This document shows positions 21,250-33,419 of a stretch of 64,000 nt of DNA, one piece after another. Position numbers and translations under genes: made by a program. The DNA is taken from NCBI GenBank assembly GCA_010645155.1, contig CM021312.1, positions 9,436,182 through 9,500,181 on the forward strand, in the 5' to 3' direction. Under the pieces are notes generated by a model. The model had not been told where the DNA came from, did not search any database, and was given only the letters and a program-made list of their open reading frames with translations. The stretch's first letter is position 1, and each line of letters opens with the position of its first letter. This DNA is from Tigriopus japonicus. Its lineage: Eukaryota; Arthropoda; Copepoda; Harpacticoida; Harpacticidae.

Positions 21250-24200
21250 AGATGTTTTTTTTCGCTTTGAATACTAGTTTGAATTTGAATTACGACCAAT
21301 CTGCCACACTCACATATTTTCGCAATTGTCCTCCTATAGAAGTTAACCGATTTAACCAAATTGAAAACGAACATAAAGTTTGATTCATGTCCTGTTCAAA
21401 TCACAATCCCTGCAATCTTGGCTCAAGCCAACTTTGGAGCGTGCAATCTCATGTGACTTTTTACGTTTCCTTGAAGTGCAATAACTAAAAATATGGAATG
21501 GGATCATCCATGCGGCAAAACAACCCAAATATGGAGGAGTTTTAAAAAAAGCTGAAAATATGTATGCATACATGTCTATGGCACATATCTAGGGGTACAG
21601 ACATCTGGCAAAAAAAACATGCCTTGTATTCCCAAAAATGGCAATTAAATGGCAAGTAAGCAAATAAATGACAAATTAAATTGGAAATATACACGAAAAA
21701 CAGCCAAAAATGTGGCAAAACTGGCCACCAAATTCGGAAAATGAGCACTATATTTCACTAGTAATAAAATGGAATGCATGAACATTTAATAGAAAATATT
21801 TTTTTGTCCATTAAATATTTAGTACAGCCCTTACATAATTGTCAAGTTATTTTTGTTCAACGATCTGACAAAACCTTATCTGAAATTGGGTTTGTTTTCT
21901 TTATTTTTCGGGCAACTACTTTCATGTGTCAAAAAAGGCAGTTTTGAATGTATCTGCCCCAAAAATACTTTATTGCAATCATTTGCTTTTTAGGACAATT
22001 TTCGATTTTGCTCGCTCTAAAGGGACAAATTTATTTGTCCAAAAATGGAAAAAAAAGAAAAATGGTACTTAAATTTTAAAAGCTAACAGGAAAACATGTT
22101 TTGGGAATAAAATTATTTTGCTTGAAATCTGCACAATACAAGTATCTCTAACAATTCAGGTCATAGAGCCAAAATCTCAGTTTAAATATAGTAGGAGATG
22201 TGAAATTTGGTAACTGTCAAAAGTAAAAGGTTAAGAGTGACTTGGATAAACTAAATTTGAAATATACTAAAAATCAAATCTACCCAATAGATCTGATAAT
22301 AGATCATGATCTGAGATCAGACACATTACAAGAAATCCTCCTCCAGATTTGTTTGCTCCTTTTATCCACTTATTATATAGAGTACTCAACTTTTACATAA
22401 TATTTTATTTAAGCTTGATTGAATGTGAAATAAATTTTCTTTACCTTTTGTTCTTTTTATTCCCCAAACCTCATAGAAAAAAAATTGATTTATTTCACTT
22501 AGAATTCCCGTCTCTAGTCCACTCTAACTGAGGGCATGGTGAACATTTAAGTAGTGTACGATCTTCCCTTCGACAAAGCAGACAGGAGTCAATGGTGACG
22601 GTCTCTGAAAATCAGGGGCACAACAGCAACTAACAGCATTGTACGTATCTTTGCTTGAGTGCATTTCTTCTACTCAAGCAGTGCCCGTTTCAATTGAGTT
22701 TTTGAGTTCCAAAATCAGTTGAAGTGCCACAAAGGTTGTGATGATTTCTGCATTTTAATTTTATGCTCATTGATTTTTGATTGATAAGGTGGAATGTTTA
22801 ATATGATTCGTTATTGATAGACCACAAATTTTCCCATTTTTTATGTCTCTAAACTTTTTTTTTTTTTCTTTTTTTTTGGGGGGGGGGGCGGATTTTTCAA
22901 TACCGCTACAAGGAATGGGATTCCCTGTAAAGAGAGTTAGAGAGTTAATCATTATTATAGTTTCAATAATTAATGTTTATATGAAATTTGATCTACCAAT
23001 GAGTTACTGTTGGCAGATCTATACAACCCTTGTATAGTGGGTTGGTCAGGAATAGTATTTAAGAATTTGTCCAATCCTGCCTTAAATGCTGTTAGAGGAT
23101 CAGCTCCTACATATTCTTACACACGTTTTTAAAATGAACAGATGATTCAATTTAAGACTAATTTCCAATTGTTTATCATATCATATTCATCATATTTCCA
23201 ATTTCTTTCTGATAAATGCTACAACCCTTCATACTTCAAATAAGAATTTAAATGCGAAGATCACATTTTTTCGATATTTTTTTTGCCATCGATCTGCGTT
23301 CAGAACACACGGAAATAAGATGAATTGAAAAATCTTGTTTAATTATTGAAGGTAGAAATCACACAAAATTATAAAACATCATTTCATATTAGTGGGTTTC
23401 ATATTCTCAAAATACTTTTCAATATAGCTCTTCTCATGATGGAAAAATGACGACATTCATCTTCCTTTTCATTTTAAGTAGACTCGTTCGTAAAATCTAG
23501 CATTGCTAGAAAGAAATAAGATCGAACACTATTTTTTTTGATTGTGCATTACTTTCTCAGACACGTTAAGAGCTAAAATTTAACCAATATATCAGTACAC
23601 AACTCTCTTTTTACACCGTTTGAACGCTAACGGTATGATTTAAAACGCTCACTTGAGTGATATTGTTGCATGTGCCATTGATGTTATACACAGTGCGTCA
23701 TTTAAATCCGCCGCCACTTTGGAGTGTTGTCATTCATTATGTATAAAAGCTCCATAACTGAACTTTGGTGTGAGATAAGCCTTACCACTTGATTATCAGT
23801 TGCTAAAAAATGAAGGGCATTAGATTCCAGAATCTTGGAATCTTGGAATTGGATACTTCACGTTAAGATACCTTTACTAAAGTTGGAACAATAATACACA
23901 AAATTCAATCTCAGAATAATTGAATAAAAACACTTAAGTCGTGGGCTTTTGCATGAACAGAATTTGACATTGATCAAAACAATAATTCAAGTCGGGTTAT
24001 TTTTCAATAAAGTCAGGAGAATTATACCGTTATTTCAAAATGTTTGCCATAATAAATGTAGAAAAGAAATAATCTTTATTCTAACTCTCTGGTAATATGA
24101 AAGACACAATATGTCTCATTTTCTAGCCAATAAACTCAGCATATTGTCAATTAGGTGTAAGCAGAGGTATCTCAGCAGCGCAAAATAAAGACCGTTTCCA

Positions 24201-24900
24201 GGGACTTAAAATCATTGAATGGACGTCTCAACGTAAAAAAAAACTTGGATTCGCCAAATTGGGTTGGTCAATTCAGCACAAACAACGTCTTTGTTTTACC
24301 GCATGCGGTATGATTTAAAACGCTCACTTGAGCAACCTTTTCGCATGTGCCACTTTTAATAAAAGAATACCGTACTTAAGAAACTGACCAAGAACATTCC
24401 TATGTCAAGTTCAAGTGTATATACGTTTTGAGATTCTGATTGATGAGCAATTACAAGTCTTGGTAAAAGGATCATTAACGGACCCCTTCAATCAGTTTTG
24501 CTTTTAAGGCCAAATTGACCCTCATCAAAATTTTGCCAAAGTTTGATTGCGACTTGTGCACTCAAGAGTATGCTTTGTTCTTGATTTTGTTTCCAGTTGC
24601 AAAATCATATGTGTCTAAGTCACCAAGTCATTCCATAACCTCATAGCCCCAAAACTGTTACCTAAAATAGGCCGACTGACAATACATATATTCATTTAAA
24701 GAGACTTCAAATGAACCTAAAACAGACTACTTTATTAGAAAAAAGTACGCACTTGCAACAAACTTCTGTGAGAACGTAGATTCCAGTTTGAAATTTGAAA
24801 AAAAAAACCGATTTTTTTTTCTGAGATTGAAAGACAGGTGAGTTGTGACTTTATCATCAGGGAACATTTTTAAAACAAAAATTTTACCTCAAACTTGCAA
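21250..24900. other. Intergenic stretch, AT-rich
   Basis: No gene is supported. It contains the LINE fragment at 22851-23117. It also holds a direct repeat in which GGTATGATTTAAAACGCTCA, then CTTGAG and GCATGTGCCA, occurs at about 23632-23682 and again at about 24307-24353. Confidence 0.5.
22851..23117 (-). repeat. 5'-truncated LINE copy
   Basis: On this strand it carries the last coding part (GCATTTAAGGCAGGATTGGA), the stop region, the 3' UTR (TGGTAGATCAAATTT) and the terminus GGGAATCCCATTCCTTG, then TAGCGGTATTG and a C-run. It ends in an A-rich tail at about 22851-22878. Confidence 0.85.
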
Positions 24901-24917
24901 CTATTGGTTTAGAAACA

Positions 24918-25750
24918 TTGCAGATAACTTGTAGTTCTTCCTCATTTCTTTCGGCACTCGAATTTACACGAAAGGAGCTAGATCGAGAGGTTTGTTCTCG
25001 ACTCTTTGCAGTTGGCGACTTCAATTTTCCGGCTAGCATTCTAGAGTGGGAGGTTAGTCCGGATGGGTACATTCCCATTTTGAAAACAGCATCGCCGTCT
25101 TTCGAAAAATTAGAAGAGTTGCGATCTTGCGTAATCTCTCTCAACACGTTGGTGTTGCAACCAGAGCAGAGAGTGTTTTAGACTTAGTTTTTTCCAACGA
25201 CCCTGATCTGATCCAGTGTGTCCATGTTGCCCCATGTAGTCTTTCAGATCATCACATTCTTGAGATAGGGTCGACCATTACTCAAAAGCCGGCGAGCTCT
25301 AGAGTTAAACCTGCTCAAAAGGTGGGCGTGGCTAAGTTTAAGTTCAAAGATGAACACTGGCCCCTTATTGTTGAAAGATTAGGCGAGTTGGACTTGATTT
25401 CCATTCTAAAGCAGGAACCATCAATAGATAAAGCTATAAATAAGCTAATTTCACTTTTTGACGAGGTTTGTTTGTCCATTGGTATTCCAGAAATAGTGGC
25501 AAAAGGTAGGCCATTGTCTAGAATTCCAAAGGTTAGAAAGAAGTTGTTCAAACAGAGTTGTCAGCTTTCAAATAGACTTCGGCGTACTTCAAATCCAGTA
25601 GTTGTAGCTAGCCTCCGAAATAAATTGACCTTGGTTCAAGCTAAGATTAGGGCCTCCATTGATTCCGATCAGTTAGAGAAGGAAAGTAGAGTGATCCAGG
25701 AGGTTAAGATTAATCCAAAGGCGTTTTTCTCTTTTGCAAACACAAAATGA
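24918..25750 (+). pseudogene. LINE endonuclease region, frameshifted
   Basis: The frame 24918-25181 holds the GDFN core of an apurinic-type endonuclease. The continuation (LDLVFSNDPDLIQ, SLSDHH) is in another frame from about 25127, so one indel separates them. The block then runs on to a TGA at 25748-25750. The amino-terminal half of the domain is absent. Confidence 0.75.
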
Positions 25751-25809
25751 AAAATGAAACATCCAGTAGGACCTTTTGAGGTCGACGGTAAAACCGTCAA
25801 TGATAGTGA

Positions 25810-27513
25810 GTGATAGTGATAGTGATGGCCAATATGCTTGGAGATCAGTTCTCAAGTGTATTTTCAATTCCAAAAAGGGTAGTCAGAGCAGGCCATGACT
25901 GTAGCAATGTTTTTGATGAGACTGGCATTGATAGTCAGGATAATCGATTGGAGGATCTGGTAGTCACAGATCAAGATGCTTTTGAGGCCATCAAGAGCTT
26001 AAAGCTCTCGAGTTCTCCTGGACCTGATAGTGTGACATCTCAGTTTCTGATGAAATGTTCACAGATTCTTGCCCCTGCTTCCTCCTATTTGATGCGTTGC
26101 ATTTTAGATCAGGGCAAGTTTGCCTCCTCTCTAAAAGTAGCTCATGTCGTTCCAATTTTTAAGGGCGGAGATAAGTCACTCCCTAGTAATTATAGGCCCA
26201 TTTCTCTGACCTCCAGCGTTGCAAAGGTTTTTGAGAAGATTATGAAGTCCAAGCTTGTAGATTATTTGGAAGTCCATGATTTAATTCCTTCTGGACAGCA
26301 TGGGTTTCGAGCTCATTTTAGTACAGTAACCCAATTGGTTGATCATTTTGAGCAAATCATTGAAGGGCTCGAAAGTCATGAGTCAGTTGATGTAGTCTAT
26401 CTTGACTTTGCCAAGGCCTTCGATAAGGTAGATCATAGTCTTTTGCTCGATCAACTCAAAGAGTTAGGGGTCCAGGATAAGGTCCTGACTTGGATTGATA
26501 GTTTCATAAGCGAAAGGAAGCAAATAGTTAAAGTCGAAGGATCTTTTAGCGGTATGTGTGATGTCAAGTCAGGTGTTCCGCAAGGTTCAATTTTAGGTCC
26601 GCTCTTGTTTATTCTCTTTATTGCTCCTCTCCAGAAGTTTAGAACAAAAGCCAGTATTTCTTCATATGCTGATGACACAAAATTAGTTTGTGGAAGGAAT
26701 GGGCAGGACTCGAAATGTTTAGTTGAGGACTTGGAGAAGGTCTACTCTAGGGTTGGCGAGAGTAACGTGGCATTGAACGGGATGAAATTCCGCACAATGA
26801 CGTAGTGGGCGTCAAAATTAGATGTTCCGCTCAAAGACAATGGAGGTTGTGATATTGAGCAGGTATCGTCCATGAGAGATTTGGGAGTCGTCGTCCAAGA
26901 TGATGGAAAGTTTGATGAGCATATCCAGTTGAAAGTGGGGAAGGCATTTCAAACGTGCGGCTGGATCTATCGCACTTTCAAGTCCAGAGATAGTATTACA
27001 ATGCTAACTCTGTACAAGTCGATTGTTCAGCCGCATCTTGAATATGCCTCACCCATTTGGGCTCCAATGAGTTCAGCAGGTTTGCAAAAGGTCAAACAGG
27101 TCCAAAGATGTTTTACTAGGAACATCACAGGAATGAGAGAGCTCTCGTATTGGGAGAGGCTCCAGAAGTTAGGGTTGTACAGTACTCAGAGAAGGTATGA
27201 AAGGTCTCTGATACTGTATGTTTTCAAGAGCATTCATGGGCTCTGTCCTAACCCAGGATTTGAGATCAGTTGTAGCGATCGTAGAGGTTTTACGTGCGCT
27301 CTGAGAGCACCTCCAAATCCTAAGGAATCAAGGCTAATTCGAACAATGAAGTGCTCCTCTCTTATTTATCGGGCTCCTTCATTGTTCAATTTGTTGCCTA
27401 TTTGCCTTCGTCGGGAATATGTAGGAGCTGATCCTCGAACAGCATTTAAGGCAGGATTGGACAAATTTTTAAAAACTATTCCTGACCAACCCACTATACA
27501 AGGGTTGTATTGA
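25810..27513 (+). pseudogene. LINE reverse transcriptase, one in-frame stop
   Basis: It reads as one frame of about 567 codons interrupted only by TAG at 26803-26805, just after NGMKFRTMT. The fingers and palm motifs are intact, including the polymerase Asp pair in YADD. The C-terminal domain continues to TGA at 27511-27513. One nonsense change in an otherwise preserved RT suggests a fairly young copy. Confidence 0.85.
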
Positions 27514-27608
27514 TCTGCCAACAGTAACTCATTGGTAGATCAAATTTCAAATAAACATTAATTATTGAAACTATAATAATGATTAACTCTCTTTACTGGG
27601 AATCCCAT

Positions 27609-27698
27609 NNNNNNNNNNNNNNNNNNNNNNNNNNNNNNNNNNNNNNNNNNNNNNNNNNNNNNNNNNNNNNNNNNNNNNNNNNNNNNNNNNNNNNNNNN
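27609..27698. other. Assembly gap (90 N)
   Basis: The gap opens directly after GGGAATCCCAT of the LINE 3' end. In other copies that point is followed by a run of ten or so C and then A. Confidence 0.95.
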
Positions 27699-28149
27699 CA
27701 GCTTTTGGTTAACACAATATTCAGACTAGAGTATAGAGTAGCCATTATCGTCATTTTGTATGCCTTGTTTGCAGCTGATACTTGCTAAAGTTACCCATAA
27801 GTTGCGTGAAGAAAAGCAAATATTTCCGAAGAATATCATAAAAACTTGCCCATGCAAGTGGAAGATCATAGTACAAACGTCGGTGCATTGGAATTACTTG
27901 GGCAGGTTTCAACCTTAGATCAATTATTAATCACTAGATAGCATGCAAGCTTTAGTCAGGCTGATTACGACGAATACAAAATCAGGTCAGGTTCACGATT
28001 CTCAAGTAAATAGTCCAATCAGAGGCTGGATCAGAGGCGTTGCATCAATGCTGAGAGTATTGCTTGAGGAACGCTAAGATGAATTGATTGTGACAAACTT
28101 GAGCCATTTCAATCCACAGATATGGACAGATAGGACATACTAAGTTGGA

Positions 28150-28590
28150 CAAGTGATAAATCCCTGGTTTTTGTTTCAGAGCGTTCAGTCACAACTGACG
28201 ATTGAGTATGTTTATTGTTTATTGTCGTGTCAACTCAAGCATCACAATCATGGTATAGATTATTGGAAAATAGAAATATTCATGTTAGAAAATCACAGCA
28301 AATTCTTTTCAAAAGATATTACAGAGTTTCTTCTTCTTCTTACATGAATTGGCAAGATGTTCCTTTGTCGGGCCATTTGGATGAAGAAATAATGCGCTTT
28401 TATTCATGTGCTGGCTGTCCAAATGTCCAAAAAAAATTGTGTTTCAGTTCAATTGTTTTTGGACATACTGAGCCAATACTCTACGGAAATCTATTTTTCA
28501 CGTAACCTTTTCTCATCTACAGCTGCTAGTTGTCCGTTAAAACACTGTAATATGTCGTATCTATGGATATTTGTGTTTCAATCAGTTAAC
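28150..28590 (+). repeat. Dispersed repeat, copy B (partner at 4770-5010)
   Basis: The blocks listed for copy A recur here. The open frame 28215-28505 crosses the repeat but resembles no protein, so I treat it as chance. Confidence 0.6.
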
Positions 28591-28722
28591 ATGTCACGGA
28601 ACAAAAAGGGTGAAAATTGGGTAGAATAGGAAGTACGCAAAAATGGACTAGAATATTACCTACAAACTTGGAGGAAAGAAGAGTACAAATGAAACGGCTT
28701 GCACGGATAAATAATAGTTGAT

Positions 28723-31700
28723 TTATTCATCTCCCTCAAGTTCAAACATTTCAGCAATACTTTTTCCAGATTTATAGAATTCCTCCTCGGTGATTTGGCC
28801 ATCTGTGTTCAGGTCGCAAAGGCTGAAGCATTGCTTCACCTTGGCCTCAATCTCGGCTTCGTTCAATGGCTTGCCCTCCAATTGGTATTGGGAGCGGGTG
28901 ATTCTGCAAGAAAATATTGAAAAGCATTTTGATCAGGGGTGAAAAATATACGTCAGTTAGCTACAACTTTTCAATACAAAAAAATGACAAAAACAATGCA
29001 AAATAAACTCGTTGCTCGAGTACTTTTGACTCAACCTTTTCAGATTAAAAAATGATTGACAGAGGAAGAGGTAAATGAAACAAAAATTAATTGAAAATGG
29101 CCAAAAAGGCTCAAAAATATGCATCTTAAGACTGATGCTTATTTATAAACTATTTTAATAAAAACCTAAAATCCCTAATATCTGCATCGGAAACAAGGCA
29201 ATTCTGTCAAGTCTGTATGAATGTGTCAAAATCCCATAAATGCCACATGATCCCAAAATCCTGAAGTGTTCAAATAAGAATAACTTAGCTAAATATAAAA
29301 TTTTCATTCAACGAAGAAATAACAATTTGACAAAATGACTCTTTCAAAGTCGAATTAAATATGTTCAAGCACAAAAACGCACACCAAGTATTTAAAAGCT
29401 TCTGAGGACAAATAAAAATTAAGTTGAAATGTCAACATTTGAATCATATTTTTGCTTGATTCCTCAACTCCATTCACTCATTAAAAAGAAATCCGAAGAT
29501 TTCACCCCTTGTCTGGTTTCTTTTCAAAGGATAAATAGCCTGGTATACTATAATAAAATTTTACTCGAATAACCAACCCTCTCTCTCAGACTTGTTTCTC
29601 CAATTCAAGATGATGAATGACAGACATTCCAAAAACAAAAATAATGTAAAAGAGTCCCCGACTAAAACTTGACCTTTGATAACTTACATCTTCATATTTT
29701 CAGGACTGATTGTCTTCGTACCATCCACATCGTACATCTGGAAAAAGCCAAGAATGAGAACTTTCTCAAGAGAAGGAATACATTCATGACAAGTGAAAGC
29801 TTACCTCAAAAACCATTCTGAGTTTCTCTTTCTCATCTCCGGCCGTTGACAAATTATGGAAGCCAATCATAACCTCGCGAAAGTTGACCATATCGTCCTT
29901 GTCCGTGTCCAACACACGGAACATGTGTTTAGCGTACTCTGTGACATTTCCACCTGAAATAGAGTGGACGAAATAGTTAATGAATGAACGTGTTTCTCTT
30001 GAGAACAAAAATTAGGTTATTAATACGTATTATCTACGGGGGGGTGAGATATTTCGTGTTCCATTATCGGCTATTGAGGCTGGGAAACTCAATTTATTGT
30101 GGGTCTTGTGAGTGTGAGAACCAAAACACGTTGTTATTGAAGAGAAAGAGCATGGACAACCTCAGGAAAATACCATCCATGACTAGTAATTACTGAGATT
30201 TGCCATAGTAGATTTTAGTGAAGTAAAAAAATATCAGGACCTTGTGTTATTGATAATTTTGGTAATAAAAACCTGGGGTGTTGTCAAAAATGCAAGTTAA
30301 AGCCTCAGAAGATCCTTTGTTTGCGTCGCGCACAGTAATCAAAACAAGTGAAAACTTTGAATGATTTGCTCACAAGTTGTTTCTTCTAGCAAAAGGTTAA
30401 CATGATAGAAAGGTAAATAAAGTGATGCAAGAATTTGCCTTTTCCTTGCAAATACAAAAGTATCTGAGCCAGTCCTGATTTCAATTCTGTGCTTAAAATA
30501 TGTAGAAGAAATAATTCAGATAACCAATGATTATCTATCATCAGTAGGGACGGGCAAAAAGTGCAAATCAAAACAAGCTTTTGGTTACCAAAAGTTGCAC
30601 AAAAATCAGCTAAAAATCGTAAAACAAAATGCAGAAAAAGGTCAAAATCGCAAATAAAAACCAAAAAAGCTCAAATAAAATTTGAAAAAAATCGCAAAAA
30701 ATTGAATTTCTGAAACAAAAAGCTTCAGATGCTTTCTTGTCATGTGTTTGCTATTTTTCAATCTTGAAGAGCAAAATTTAGATATTGAGGTAGTAGGAAT
30801 CAATACTATGCTAGCCTACGCTGGGAGCCGTAAAATCAGATTTTTTTCTTTTTTTTGCTTTTTGCTAAATTGCTAACTCCCAACAATTTCTTCATTTTAG
30901 GCCGAATTCGTAAAAAATCGTGCAAATAAATGCGAACAGTGCAAAAAGACAAATAAATGTGTTTATGTTACCAAAAATCTTTTTACACCTTTTGCCCGTC
31001 CCTAATCATCAGCAATTAACTAATCATAAGAGGAGAGTTTCATCAAAGGAGAAAAAAACAAAGTACAGTGTGGCCCAAAATTGGCTTTACACAGTTTTTC
31101 GAATTTTTCTTACATAAAAATTTGAATTTGGCACCTTTTCTTATATGGACTGAACGTGCAAAACAAAGCTGAATCAAACGGTGCCAAAAACAAAAACATC
31201 AAAGCAAGTCCCGAGGAGTTATTCCTCGACAAAGAGGACAACAAATACCCCTTGTTCCACGCCCGATTCATCAATTCCAATCAGTAAGTAATTATCTCGT
31301 TACTTAGGGCAATTTGCAGGCTTTTTTTCACTTAATAATATTGCAAATGACAATCCAGACTATCGTGATACTTACCTTGACTGGACCTTGACGTAAACCT
31401 CTGACTCCATGGCCAACTTTGATGACGACACCAAGATCAAGATCGTGGCCCTCGGGGAAGCAGGCCACAGTGCCATCTCCATTGCCAATGACTTCAATCA
31501 ATGTGTCCAGACAGACTGTGTCGAGTGTTTTCAAGAGGTATCAGGAGAGAAGCACGGTCAAGACAGCCCAGGGCGGGCAAGGGAAGGAAGAGGACGGTCA
31601 GGACAGTGGCGAACCGTCCTGATCGGGTCCTGATCATGGTTGGCCATGGAGTCAGAGGTTTGCGTCGAGGTCGAGTGAAGGTAAGTATCACGATAGTCCG

Positions 31701-33405
31701 GATAGTCATTTGCAATGTTATTAAGTGAAAAAAAGCCTGCAAATTGCCCTAATTAATGAGGTAATTACTGATTGGAATTGATGAATCGGGCGTGGAACAA
31801 GGAGTATTTGTTGTCCTCTTTGTCGAGGAAAAACTCCTTAGGACTTGCTTTGATGTTGTTGTTTTTGGCACCGTTTGATTCAGCTTTGTTTTGCGCGTTC
31901 AGTCCACATAAGAAAAGGTGCCAAATTAAAAATTTTTATATAAGAAAAATTCGAAAAACTGTGTAAAGCCAATTTTGGGCCACACTGTATATACAACATG
32001 TAGTTTTGATGTTGGGAAAAATTGTCCCTTCTTCTAGAGGGAAATAATTGAAAAATTACAACCAGCCTGGACAAGTTGACACAAGGCAGATGAGGTGGTT
32101 TAAATTTCCCACCAAAACAGTGTGTGTGCTGACGCTTGACCATGGAGGTAAACTCGCATGATCGTGATTGAGTAGTAGACGAGAAAGTAGAGAGTGGAAA
32201 ACGTGTATTTCTCTGCATGACAAAATGTTGAGTGACGACACAGAAACCGGTTACACCGAAGTAAACAAATCGACACTCACAGGCGTACATCAGATCACAC
32301 CATAAACAGTGGTATGTCTTACATCTTAATAGTGGGACAAATGATGTTACAAAACGAGGAAATTTCTGTTGCGCATTTACCTATACCTGGAAATGACTTT
32401 GATTGTAAAAAACAAGCCACAATTTGTTTAGATTCTGTCAAAATTCATTTCATCATTAATTTGGTCAGTGATAACCCTGTTTGTTTGTTCCCTTCTTGGC
32501 TTCTCCCATGGTCACAACAACAGCACCAAAATGAGGGCACTATATTTGAAATTTTCAAGTTTTCCAGGTTACATGTGCTATTAACAATACCCAATCACCG
32601 AAAATCATGGCTGCTTTTTTCAGTATCAGTAAAATAATTCCATATTCAATGACAAGAGAAGGAATCCTGCCAACACCACGCCTGCAATATGTCAGCGTCA
32701 CTAGCACTTCTTGTGTTTGCATTTAGGAATGGTTGCCAAACAGGGTTTTTTTAAGCCACTTTTTGGCAGGGTGGCAACTATGTTACTGCATGATCATGTT
32801 TTTTTAATGGCATCATTTCACTAAAAAGAACACATTTTGGATGGGTTGTGACAATTTGCTATTTTGCCAAAAGATTGAATAAGAAATCTGAACTAGCAAT
32901 TCTGGCCAAGCGGAGTTTATGATGGAGGGTTTATGCTGACGCTTTAGAGCTGTTTACTGTGAAAGAACTATGGAAAATATAAAGAGGTTAGGCATAGTGT
33001 AAGTTGGAGTGTTTTCTCTACAATGAAGAACAACACATTGGTAACCTGAACCCACCAAATTAAAACGCCATGCATGAACTTGCAAGAATCAATTAAGTCT
33101 TCGCAAAATCAACTGGAACTTAAAATGCTTTGACGGAACCATGACAAATCACATCTCGAAACCTCTATTGGGAAATTCATTCTCCCTCACTTAACAGTAA
33201 CCTCTCTCCATATATCAGATGCCATTTCTAACTTACCTTTGTTGGTGTTCATGGTGGCCACCAATTTGGTGAACTTGTCCAGCTTGACCTTGGAGCCTCC
33301 GGCCTCTTTCTTGAAGGCCTTGTACGAGTCCTGAAGCTCCTTTTTGCTCATGCCAGTGATCTCGGCCACACCGGCGAGCTCTTTCTTGGATGGACCACAC
33401 CCCAT
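28723..33405 (-). CDS. EF-hand calcium-binding protein, neuronal calcium sensor-like
   Basis: Four exons: 33405-33237, 29953-29805, 29737-29688 and 28903-28723. All are GT-AG, phases agree, and the product is 182 residues. It begins MGCGPSKKEL; Gly2 with Ser6 fits N-myristoylation and Cys3 may be palmitoylated, suggesting a membrane-associated calcium sensor. EF-hand 2 (DTDKDDMVNFRE) and EF-hand 4 (DLNTDGQITEEE) have complete loops. EF-hand 3 (DVDGTKTISPEN) has Asn at loop position 12, where Glu is usual. EF-hand 1 is degenerate. The spacing and the FREVMIGFHNLSTAG block fit the recoverin/NCS superfamily, but the sequence is not close enough to name a member (frequenin, neurocalcin, KChIP or GCAP). 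Intron 1 (3.3 kb) holds two transposons. Confidence 0.85.
30545..31004. mobile_element. hAT-like MITE with 8-bp target duplication ATCATCAG
   Basis: The ends TAGGGACGGGCAAAAAGTG and CACCTTTTGCCCGTCCCTA are inverted. The flanks are identical ATCATCAG copies (30537-30544 and 31005-31012). The interior is A-rich with repeated AAATCGCAAA-like words and encodes nothing. It lies in intron 1 of the EF-hand gene. Confidence 0.85.
31066..31987. mobile_element. Tc1/mariner-type fold-back element, second family
   Basis: It is bounded by TA (31064-31065 and 31988-31989) with ends CAGTGTGGCCCAAAATTGGC and their inverse. The inverted arms are about 350 bp: 31066 to about 31419, and about 31639-31987. The centre holds a transposase start (MANFDDDTKIKIVALGEAGH), followed in another frame by a helix-turn-helix with SRQTVSSVFKRYQERST. 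The catalytic domain is missing. The first codons are repeated in reverse in the right arm. It lies in intron 1 of the EF-hand gene. Confidence 0.85.
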
Positions 33406-33419
33406 TTTGAACGTTCAAG

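Larger units (their letters stand above)
24905..27608 (+). mobile_element. Non-LTR retrotransposon (LINE) with APE endonuclease and reverse transcriptase, 5'-truncated and decayed
   Basis: Domains appear in order. A partial apurinic-type endonuclease gives VGDFNFP at about 25009 and SLSDHH at about 25240. Reverse transcriptase follows with NYRPISLTS, the QHGFR block, YLDFAKAFDKVDH, GVPQGSILGPLLF and SYADDTK. Then come the C-terminal HLEYASPIWAP and DPRTAFKAGLDKFL blocks, which are common in CR1/L2/Jockey-like LINEs. The clade is not certain. Frame breaks occur near 25130-25150 and at a TGATAG-rich stretch near 25800, and an in-frame TAG lies at 26803-26805. The 3' UTR runs into the assembly gap. 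At least eight shorter relatives lie in the window. Confidence 0.9.

Noticed and set aside
28215..28505. 96-codon frame
   Set aside because: It lies across a dispersed non-coding repeat and the frame is not kept in the other copy at 4770-5010.
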